Shown piece after piece: positions 56,701 through 64,000 of a DNA stretch of 64,000 nucleotides. How positions within the stretch are numbered: the first letter of the stretch is position 1; each line of letters starts with the position of its first letter. The notes beneath the pieces are model-generated. The model worked only from the letters and a program-made list of their open reading frames with translations, searched no databases and had not been told where the DNA came from. Source of the stretch: Diadema setosum. Taxonomy: Eukaryota > Echinodermata > Echinoidea > Diadematoida > Diadematidae. The stretch is from assembly GCA_033980235.1 (NCBI GenBank), contig CM067072.1, positions 20,711,047 through 20,775,046 of the forward strand, written 5' to 3'. The position numbers were made by a program, and so were the translations under genes.

Positions 56701-57514
56701 ATTCTGTATAGAAGTTTCAAAGCTCCCATGTAGTGCTATCATATAAAGCAAACAGAATCAAAATCGGGTTAGAAATGGCGAAGGAGTAGCATTTTGAACA
56801 TTTTGATCACACACGGACGCACACACGGACGGACGGACGCACGGACGCACGGACACACACACGTACGGAGCCCGTTTCATAGTCTCCTGCTCGAACTCGT
56901 TCGGCGGGGACAAAAAGTACACATTCCCTTGACTCGTTACTGACATAATGTTGTGGGTAATATTATTCCCATTGCCTTTAGAAAGAGGCAAGTCAAGTGC
57001 TCTTGTATTATGCGAAAAAAGTGAAAATATGTTGAATTTTCTTTACATTTTCTTTATACTGTTGTACTCACATGACATCACGAGCCTTAGTAGTCTCCTC
57101 ATCCAGCGGTTCCAACACAAAAATCGAAAAAATTCATAACTTTTGCATCGACTGTCCAATTTTCCTCAAACTTTCCCTGATGTGTTCTACTAATACTGCT
57201 GCATTCTCTCAATCCTTATGTTTATGAAGGTGAACTTGTCCTTTAATAATTATGTTCCCTTTGACAACACCCTCTGACAGTTTGGAAAAAAAAAAACCAG
57301 ACTTTTCACAGCTTGCATTGCAGTATGAAAAAGGACAGTTCGCCTGATGCAACGTACCACACAATAGTTGCTATGCCAATCTTCATGTGGTAGGCAAATG
57401 GAGCGAGCAGAGACTGCCCAAGGAGTGCATTACTCAGTATGTAGCCAGCAAATGAGGACAGCATGCTGCACAACCAGCATGCTAGCGGGTTGTTTTCTGC
57501 CAGTGAGAGAAACC
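50525..57514 (-). CDS. TMEM38: TRIC channel (TMEM38 family), four exons, first exon missing
   Basis: Four minus-strand exons (57358-57514, 54503-54687, 51837-51924, 50525-50798) splice in one frame through phases 2, 1 and 2. They give about 234 residues of a trimeric intracellular cation channel. These proteins sit in the endoplasmic/sarcoplasmic reticulum membrane and carry K+ counter-current during Ca2+ release. Family hallmarks in order: NNPLACWLCSMLSSFAGYIL, VWYLIFYSPGDMFYK, PMKEAVRARKVGLGV (the basic segment where worm TRICs bind PIP2), GSGSAFMRIFERVLRG, KATILCSILLSLE and DPFTPIEE, with a lysine-rich C-terminus (KGERKPKKE). The entry phase (1) shows that at least one upstream exon, about 45 residues by family length, is missing; it is probably beyond 57.5 kb or outside the window. 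Introns are rich in TIR elements. Confidence 0.9.
51837..51924 (-). CDS. TMEM38: TMEM38 exon: GSGSAFMRIFERV
   Basis: Acceptor CTTCATAACAG, donor CCTT/GTATGT (phase 2 out). Encodes GSGSAFMRIFERVLRGAGNL, then SQNELLNPS. This is the TRIC segment in which GxG precedes the last helices. Confidence 0.88.
52736..53293. mobile_element. TTAA-flanked MITE, related subfamily (intact, in TMEM38 intron)
   Basis: Ends AGGGAAGGTAAACCCAAAG and CTTTGGGTTTACGTTCCCT, flanked by TTAA at 52732-52735 and 53294-53297. The interior shares AGTAGAACACATCATTGAAA and GGATGAGGAGACTACTA with 13327-13890 but its tips differ, so two subfamilies are present. Confidence 0.8.
53842..53990. mobile_element. Second copy of the CTGTAAAAGTGG MITE
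   Basis: CTGTAAAAGTGGATATTTTC at the left pairs with GAAAATTTTCACTTTACAG at the right. Related to 6259-6477; lies in a TMEM38 intron. Confidence 0.6.
54503..54687 (-). CDS. TMEM38: TMEM38 exon: central helices and basic KEAVRARK segment
   Basis: Acceptor TTTTGCCATGCAG, donor CAGAG/GTTAGT (phase 1 out). Encodes YLIFYSPGDMFYKIVTSFPG, then KLVIGPMKEAVRARKVGLGV and YPQGFLIMVIIGTVR. It aligns along its length with TRIC-A/B proteins. Confidence 0.92.
54902..55445. mobile_element. TIR element GACCCCGTTTACTGTGC, copy 2
   Basis: Closely similar to 48623-49178 in length, ends and internal CAGTGTAAACG motifs; inserted in a TMEM38 intron. Confidence 0.75.
55956..56911. mobile_element. 956-bp inserted element with TGTCCCCGCCG / CGGCGGGGACA ends
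   Basis: The element runs from CAAGGAAAAG... to ...TTCGGCGGGGAC. TGTCCCCGCCGGA near its left end is inverted at its right end. It contains five 158-bp tandem units, a (GGAC)n/(CGCACGGA)n tract and a terminal segment that is also found at 1-57. In copy A the same site reads straight through an A-run, so this is a filled site with at most a 2-bp (AA) duplication. No coding. Confidence 0.75.
56025..56798 (+). repeat. Five tandem units of about 158 bp
   Basis: Units begin at GTACAATATAGGT-like phrases at 56025, 56183, 56343, 56500 and 56658 (spacings 158, 160, 157, 158). Each contains GGTCAAAGGTCAAAG, a CCCTCACCTAGTGCCATCA block and GGTTAGAAATGGCGAAGGAG. Confidence 0.9.
57358..57514 (-). CDS. 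TMEM38: TMEM38 exon (second of the family): first channel helices
   Basis: Acceptor TTTTTCAATGTAG, phase 1 in; donor GTGTG/GTACGT, phase 2 out. Encodes GFLSLAENNPLACWLCSMLS, then LLGQSLLAPFAYHMKIGIAT and IVW. The tryptophan codon is split across the intron (TG/G), and the next exon completes it. Confidence 0.9.
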
Positions 57515-57916
57515 CTACATTGAAAAAAAACAAAACCAGACAAAAAATAAAAACAAAAATGGTATGGTAGATGAATAATACTATTATATCAAAGTGCTGG
57601 CATCTTGTGAATCCAACCTCTACATTGTGTACATGCAATTGAACATACAAAACAGCTAGAGAGTAGAGGAAAATAATTATGTATGTTTGCCCTAACTGCA
57701 CAGATCTATGGAGTTTCAATGGTGTCTGCATCTGAACCCAGTTTCCATTCTTTGATATTTGTGCATGATGAAAACTTCACACATAATTCATCCTGTAAAA
57801 GGAGGGAAATTTAGTACATTCATGACAAAATTATAGCCACAAGTATTGAGCAACCTTTCACCAGAAATGTTATCTATGTACTAGGTGTTACTCAAAAAAA
57901 AAAAAAAAAAAAAATC

Positions 57917-58240
57917 CTTAAAGGGGGTATCTCACAGAGCGGCGAACGTTTGCGAACGTAGCGAATTTGTGATTTCGCCAGGGTTCGGAAAGGGTTGCAA
58001 AAGGTTCGTTAACAGTTGCAAAAAAAGTTCGCAAACGGTGTTTATTGTCGCAAACAGTTTTTCTTGTCGCAAAGAAATTTTGAACATGTTCAAAATTTCT
58101 TTGCGAACCTTTGCGAATTTGTATTTTCGCTAACAGTTGTAAACATTCGCAAAACACTTGCAAAACACTCGTAAGAATTGCAAACGGTCGTAATACGGTG
58201 TCGCTAACATTTTTAATTGATTCGCCACTGCTAGCGAACA
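57917..58240. repeat. GCGAAC-rich palindromic repeat with a perfect 40-bp palindrome
   Basis: TTCGCAAA / GCGAAC motifs recur in both orientations throughout. Bases 58067-58106 form a perfect 40-bp palindrome centred at 58086/58087. The frames read from it (57885-58133 plus, 57918-58241 minus) are artefacts. Confidence 0.75.
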
Positions 58241-58249
58241 AGTAACCAT

Positions 58250-58555
58250 ATGGTTCCTATATAAAAGCTCCTGAAACAGGCAAGGTTCCACTCTAAGAAA
58301 GTTCTTGAAGTTCTTGACATCTCCATCATGTAATTGATGCAAAAGCTTTTCATACTGACCAAAGTCTGTCCTCTGCAACAACCACTCTTTGACCCAAACA
58401 GTCTTTTTTTCTTCTTCCTTTCTTGTTTTTCTTTATCTTCTTTCTCTTATGCTGCACGATAGTGTAGCAGTAGCCTGGCAAAGCAGCTCTTCAAGAATGG
58501 CAGCACGCTGAGCCTCTTCTTGGCAGAAATTTATTTCCATATACTGGAAATCCAT
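58250..58555 (-). pseudogene. Broken PIF/Harbinger-type transposase, N-terminal fragment
   Basis: An ATG at 58555 opens MDFQYMEINFCQEEAQRAAI and ILEELL. After one in-frame TAA the same frame continues with VWVKEWLLQRTDFGQYEKLL and VKNFKNFLRVEPCLFQELL. This is the '(V/A)W(V/L)..WLL.R..FG.Y..L...L...D...F.NFLR..P..F..LL' block at the start of Harbinger transposases. Homology then stops where the GCGAAC-rich repeat begins. No DDE catalytic region is left. Confidence 0.6.
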
Positions 58556-58619
58556 CTTGAACAGTTGTCACAAGAGATATGAATTCAGTGGAAGGTTGTA
58601 CGTTCGTTTTATAGTTGGG

Positions 58620-59060
58620 GGCCTAAGGGCTCAAAATGGGTTGTTTGGTTCAGATTCTTCCAAAAGCACCAAATTTGGCTCATAGGTCCCTTGTACCATA
58701 CTCTTTCGATTTTTGATGGGCGCCAAGACTAAAAACCCTTGGGGCCGCCATATTGGTGAAATCCAATATGGCCGCCATCCGGGTTAAAGGTCAACTGCAG
58801 TTATAAATTGAAAAGGTTGATTAATGTTATGAATCCCATGTGGAAGATTTTACGGGGTTAGAGAATGTGATTCTAAATATCATTACTGCAATTCAAGGTC
58901 ACTATCACCTCTCAAGGTCACTTTCAAGGTCAAATAAGGGTCAAATCAGGCATTTTGTGCATTTTTCGAAATGGTGTCTGTGAGCATTCAACTGCAATTC
59001 ACTGGTACCCCTATTTTGTCCCATTTGTCATCTCTTCCATACTCCTTCAATGGTCAATTA
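58620..59060 (-). repeat. GGCCGCCATATTGG-containing dispersed repeat
   Basis: 58660-58730 (CCAAAAGCACCAAATTTGGC ... TCGATTTTTGATGGGCGCC) is the inverse of the last 65 bases of the window. It is followed by GGCCGCCATATTGG and CAAGGTCA-type phrases. Confidence 0.6.
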
Positions 59061-59256
59061 GGGCCAAGAGCGGCTCCATCCTCCTACATATCAATAATGA
59101 TTATGACATATAAATGAAAAAAAAAAAATATATATATTGAAATCTTTGAGCACAAAAAACGGGCTTCCATCGGTTCCGTTTTCTTTACTCTTTTTCTTTG
59201 CTCAAAGTTTTCACTATTTATCAATTGTTTCTGGTCAGTTTTTCCTTTCTTTGTTT

Positions 59257-59257
<1 letters not shown>

Positions 59258-59306
<49 letters not shown>
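59258..59306 (+). repeat. (TA)n microsatellite
   Basis: Continuous TA repeat immediately before a CAGTAGACCTCG end. Confidence 0.95.
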
Positions 59307-59309
<3 letters not shown>

Positions 59310-59520
59310 CAGTAGACCTCGCCTAATTCGACATTGCATAAGTCGACAACTCGCTTAAATCGACACAATAAAAAAGTCCCGATTTTTGCCTTTGTTATTC
59401 CTTGAAAATTTCCTCGTCTTAGTCGACATTTATAAGTCGACAACTCGCGTAAGTCGACTTGATTTTTCAGTGCCAACTGAGCTGAAATACGTGTTAATTC
59501 CCTCGTCTAAGTCGACATAA
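59310..59520 (+). mobile_element. Left end of a pogo/Tigger-like element
   Basis: It starts CAGTAGACCTCGCCTAATTC after a TA, with five or so internal (A)AGTCGACA motifs (59339-59512). The mirrored right end was not found, so it is probably truncated. Confidence 0.5.
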
Positions 59521-60000
59521 ATTTTCGCTCAAAATCTTATCGCCATTCTCTGAAAAAGAATTGTTTTCCCGCTCCGATTCGCTGCATTTCTACTCGGTAA
59601 TTCGCTAGTGTACGGCGCGGTAGCTTTCGCGCCATGCGTCCATTGTCTTGTATGCCAGAATAGAAAGGGCATACACTCATTTACACTGGAGTATTACATA
59701 TAGTACCCAACGCTATATGCTTAAATACGGCCGCCATCCTATTCCAAGGTGCCGAATCAGTGTGCAATGGCAAAGAGAGTAATAAACACGCCTATCTTAT
59801 TTTGTCTTCGTTTTTCCTTCTGACGAGATTGCTGGATAGCCCGTATGCAACTAGCTGGTAAGTTGTATGTACTTGGGGTGGACCACTTAACCGGTTTATG
59901 CACCTTGAGTTTTCCGATAACGGAATGCCGATTCGGGATCTTGTCATGTGTCTGGGTTTGTGATTCTTTCACACAAGGGACTTCCACTTTTTATATCCAA

Positions 60001-60159
60001 GTGATGAGGTGCAAAGTGTTGTGCCTCTACTAGAGGGGACGGTATGACAACACACGCCATCGCTCAGCTAGACTTGAGATAAGTGGGATTCGAACCCGCG
60101 CCGGAACACAAGTCTTTAGACCGCAAGCCATACGCTACCGACTGAGCCACCTCGTCACC
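60001..60159 (-). mobile_element. tRNA-derived SINE-like unit
   Basis: On the minus strand the unit starts GGTGACGAGGTGGCTCAGTC and has a pol III A-box (GGCTCAGTCGGTAGCG) and B-box (GGTTCGAATCC) at tRNA spacing. The acceptor stem is not closed right after the T-arm, so it is not a functional tRNA. The left end (GTGATGAGGTG, 60001-60011) is an imperfect inverse of the 5' end (CACCTCGTCAC). A tRNA pseudogene is the alternative. Confidence 0.55.
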
Positions 60160-63100
60160 TTTCATGGTCAATTATATAACTTTCCAGCTGGCAAGCGATA
60201 TGATTCTCCTCCTGCTGAAATTGGTGCATGCCTGCAGTCTCCCTTGACAAGACAGCATCTGCTTCTTCAGTGAAGGAAGCAATGACTGAAGCTTCCAGGG
60301 AATCGAGCTCCTCAATCCAGGTCAGACCAGTATTCTAGAGTCAGTTAACTAAATTCGATCATTAAAGTCCTTTAATGGCAGTATCTTATCAGAGTAGGTG
60401 AAGACAATTCAGCTGAAGATTTTTTGTTATCTTTTTTTATTCTCTTTTTATCAAACGAAACCGTTTCTATACTGAAAGCGCAAATGACTAGGGAAACTGA
60501 ACACCTATTGATGTTGTATGGAATACTGATCCTGAAGAAAATAATCTTAACATTTTTGCGCAGCAACACTGTGCAGTCCTCTGACAAGAGATGATGATGG
60601 CACCACTCAAATCTCAAATTGTGATTGGAAGAGCGTAGAGGCTTCCTGAAAATCAAGACTGAAAAATAAAGAACTCCCCTCATTTATCAGCGCACAGATA
60701 TCCAAGGATAAATGGGACGGACAACTCATCCTGAGCACCTGATTCGAGACGGAAATATCCAACAGGAATTGTGATCTCACAACCCTTCAGCTTTCCAACA
60801 ACTTAGATGCGATCTACGCAAAGATATCCTTACAAAGGATGACATAATGTTTTCTGAAAGAATTTTCTGAAAACAGTATCGCACGGATGAGCATAACATC
60901 ACATTTTCGGTAGTGTGCTTTTTTTTTTAAAATCCCTTTGATCTGAGGGAGTTACGGGTGGGTCATGGTATTGAAAAGATAAAGGCCTTTTCAGCTCTTT
61001 CTTGTACAGCATACATGCACCTCTCTTCCAGAGCCCAACATCAGGCACTGGCAGGGTGCGACATTACTTCAGACTTGCTTTGATGTGGCATGCAAAATGC
61101 CTAAATAGTACGGGTCAGCAAATCAGAGCTCACTGGCACATTAACTACTTTAATAGTCGTGCTCATGTCCAGCAAAGGACTGATGAGCAACATGGTTTAT
61201 GGGGCAGCCAACGTCAGGGTAGGCATCATCTCGTCATAGGAACAGATCATCAAAAACCACCCATTCTGCTCAAGCGGCGCTGTATCAACATTTCGAAGAT
61301 GAGCGCTGCTGCAAGTGAGTTTCTACTGGAATCATGACAGCATGGGTCATGATGTGATCCCTGACTTCAGGGAGTGGAGTTGGAGGAAAGATGGCACAGG
61401 TACATGGCAATTACTAGTACTATCAGTCACTCTCCGCAATGCTTCAGTACCAAATTTCATTCTTCTGCACCACAGCTGTTTCAAGGCATGCATTGGGAGG
61501 TGGAAAACATGGAAATGGAAAAAAAAAAGTAATGAAATGAAATGAATAAATGAATGAATGAATGAATGAATGAATGAATGAATGTATGTGAAAAATGCAC
61601 AATGTAGAGCAGGTGTCAGACGAGCCATGGTCAGTAGTTTGATATTGCTGCAAACTTAAAGTGGGGAAGGGGGGGGGGGGATTGAGGGCCTATCTGACGG
61701 GAGAAGACATTGTCGCGATGCCAGCGTCTCGAAGAAATTATTTTCGCTGTCAAAACTAACGCGATTTCCAGGGCGACGTCCAAGACGTCTTCAAACAAAG
61801 GGACAACTTATTTGCTTGGAAGTCACGGGGATGTTGGCACGGCTTTTGCAGTCACAGGGATTATCAGAGACGTCTTTTCTCAGCGACTTCTCCCTTTCGT
61901 CGCCATTATGTTATTACGGTCTCCACAAGATGCGGGGACATCTCGAAGATGTTGCAGACAAATTTAGGCTCCACGACATGGCCACAGTGATGGAGACTAA
62001 TTCTCAGAGACGTCTCGGAGACAAGCTGGAAGACAGAAATAGTCTCTGCAAAAATAGAAAATGTTCGATTCTCCTGCGAATCCTGGAGATTGGGCTCGTC
62101 TCCAGGAGGCGTGCGTCATAGAGATGTTGCGGAGTGTAGAGTTGCAACCTATAGTCTTCAGACCAACGAGATACCAACTTATAAAGTCTTGTGATATCAT
62201 AACAATTTGCGTCCAAGCACTTTTGATAGAATCTTAATAGACCCTAGAAGGTGTCATAAAAGTTGTACTATAGCATGTCTAATCTGTACCCTGCTAATGG
62301 TGTCACTGTGGCACCTGTGAAATATGCTTGTTCCCTACATGGCGTCACCAGGACCGTCATGTTCTCTGAACGGCATATTTAGCTGTGGAGGCACATACAA
62401 TTTCCTATAGGGACTCTAGAATCGAACTTTCTTACACAAGTTCGAAAATAGCAAATTGATGCCAACCTGATGTACTAAAAACTCTCTTAAACACGACCGA
62501 TTTTTTTTTCTTTTTTCATCCAGATTATAGGAGTGATCTTCATAATTATTATTCCATTGAATTTAAATCTGAATCATGAATATCTATTTTGATTGAGGAT
62601 CCCTGAACTGGAACAGAGAGATAAAAACACTTCTCTTTTTAGTGGCAACGTCTAGGACGCTGGTAATATAGAGAGTAGCCCCCCCCCCCCCCCCCCCCCT
62701 TATTGCTAAACTATTGATATATTAGATAGCAGTAGGATTCTATTTCTCATATATGTATTTTTTTTATTGCATTCCTTACAGATGAAGATGAAAATAATAA
62801 TCCAATAATCAAATCTTGAAAACTCTTTGAAAGGGCATTACCCATAATTCTAACTAGCTCGTCTGACTGTCATTAAAGCAAATGCAAATATACTGAATTC
62901 CGCAAATATTACCAGTCGGTGAGGACACTTCCTGTAATGTAAAAATAATTAATGGAATGATTGTGACATGAACTATGATATTCCATAGCTTTGGACAGAA
63001 CCTCACTTAAAAGCTTGTGTAGCCATATTATAACAGGCCATAATTGAAATGATGGAGGAAAAAAATACCGTATTCATTAAAAATGGAATTGAAGGGTTAC

Positions 63101-63240
63101 CAAGTCTTCAAATTTAATTGTGAAATAAGGATCTGAGTAAGATCCCTTAAACCTAATTACTCTCAGAAAGGGGTTCTTATTATAATGCAAGGGTGTATAC
63201 CTAATGTTTGAAATCTTAACACGAAAGCAGATATATTGAT
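60160..63240. other. Gene-free stretch
   Basis: Contents: (AATG)n at 61544-61583; a G-run at 61670-61680; a block rich in GAGACGTC/AGACGTCT motifs at 61690-62130 that looks like a decayed fold-back element; and a C22 run at 62678-62699. Frames at 61002-61337 and 61816-62121 have no recognised domain. Confidence 0.45.
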
Positions 63241-63275
63241 GTTACTCGTGAGAAAGCCCACCTCTCCCTCTCCCA

Positions 63276-64000
63276 CAGCCCTCAACAACTGCAATTCTAT
63301 TAGCAGGGCTGGCATTCCTCCTATATTGACTGTAGGCAAGCCATTTTCTAAATAACCTATTGTGAATATAATGGTTTGTCCCCAAATGACTTTTAGGGAG
63401 ACCTTATAAGGAAAAGTTGACATCAGACCGTAAAAACAACTTCAGAATCGAATTCCTTGACCCATAAAACCTCTGAAGCTGACTTTTCAAATTATTGTAA
63501 CACTTTTAAAGGTTTTCAATTGTTACACTGGCCTTTAAACGTAGGTGGCAGCCATATTGGATTTTGCAAATATGCCGCCCCGGAGGGCGCCCTTCACAAG
63601 AAATACGCCTTTTTTCAGCCGTCGACAACTGCAATTCTATTACTTAGACTGGCATTCCTGGAATATTGACCATGGGCAAGCCATTTCTTTCAAAAACTGT
63701 TATGAATACAATGGCTTGGCCCCAAAATGACCTTAAGGCGACCTTATAAGGAAAAATTGACTTCAGACCATAAAAACAACTTCAGATTCGAATTCCTTGA
63801 CCCAGAAAACCTTTTAACCTGACTTTTTAAATGATTGTAACCCCTTTATGTTTTCAAAAGCACGTGACCTTTAAACCTATATGGCGGCCATATTGGATTT
63901 TGCGAATATGGCCGCCCCAGAGGGCGCCCTTCTTGGCGCCCATCAAAAATCGAAATAGTATGGTTTTGGCTACATGTGTGCCAAATTTTGGTGCTTTTGG
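63276..64000 (+). repeat. Tandem repeat with a period of about 340 bp, running off the window
   Basis: CAACTGCAATTCTATTA at 63286 and 63626 marks two units 340 bp apart. They share CTTATAAGGAAAA, CCTTGACCCA(T/G)AAAACC and CCATATTGGATTTTGC. The second unit runs on to the window end and shares its last 65 bases, inverted, with 58660-58730. Confidence 0.75.

Larger units (their letters stand above)
55725..57242. mobile_element. TTAA-type MITE (copy C) interrupted by a 956-bp insertion
   Basis: Outer ends AGGACAAGTTCACCTTCAT and GAAGGTGAACTTGTCCT are those of copy A. The right flank is TTAA and the left is TTGA. Aligning with copy A (in reverse) shows that bases 55956-56911 are extra and the rest is continuous. 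Confidence 0.8.

Noticed and set aside
57885..58241. Coding frames over the GCGAAC-rich repeat
   Set aside because: Generated by palindromic repeat sequence on both strands.
60084..60159. Functional tRNA gene
   Set aside because: A- and B-boxes are present but the 3' acceptor strand does not pair with the 5' strand next to the T-arm.

Overview
The window is animal genomic DNA, AT-rich and full of introns, microsatellites, short terminal-inverted-repeat (TIR) elements and one near-complete non-LTR retrotransposon. The gene content (a GT-AG-spliced C-type lectin receptor and a TRIC/TMEM38 channel) together with the repeat style (CCTTTGACC-type repeats, TTAA-flanked miniature elements, (ATCCA)n and (ATTGA)n LINE tails) suggests a marine invertebrate deuterostome. 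An echinoderm is my best guess; this is inference, because no species-diagnostic gene is present.

Layout. 1-4.35 kb is repeats: the end of a dispersed element, G-tract repeats, and a 2.8 kb TIR element (887-3703) studded with a GTAACTGACGTTAC motif and inserted in a CCTTTGACC-type repeat. About 7.6-12.4 kb is a two-ORF LINE with both frames open. 12.6-25 kb is mostly repeats and microsatellites, plus two tentative exons: a minus-strand signal-peptide-like exon at 14.9 kb and a plus-strand death-fold-like exon at 15.6 kb.

25.6-34.8 kb holds the most interesting gene. Six plus-strand exons, whose intron phases all agree, encode a C-type lectin domain, a fibronectin type III domain, one transmembrane helix and a cytoplasmic tail with four regularly spaced tyrosine motifs. 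It reads as a cell-surface lectin receptor with a signalling tail. Its signal-peptide exon was not found. A CpG-rich island on the opposite strand, in the intron between the lectin and FN3 exons, carries a separate short acidic exon (30558-30831).

35-50 kb is intergenic and repeat-dominated, with a 2.5 kb element bearing perfect 36-bp TIRs (46069-48578), a TAAA-flanked element (40166-41753), TA-flanked miniature elements and a decayed LINE fragment. 50.5-57.5 kb is the TMEM38/TRIC channel gene on the minus strand: four exons with consistent phases and the first exon missing. Its introns are filled by TIR elements, one interrupted by a second element that contains five 158-bp tandem repeats. 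57.9-64 kb has a broken Harbinger-type transposase fragment, a palindromic GCGAAC-rich repeat, a tRNA-derived SINE-like unit and 340-bp tandem repeats.

The two host genes are not obviously linked: one is a surface receptor, the other an endoplasmic-reticulum cation channel.
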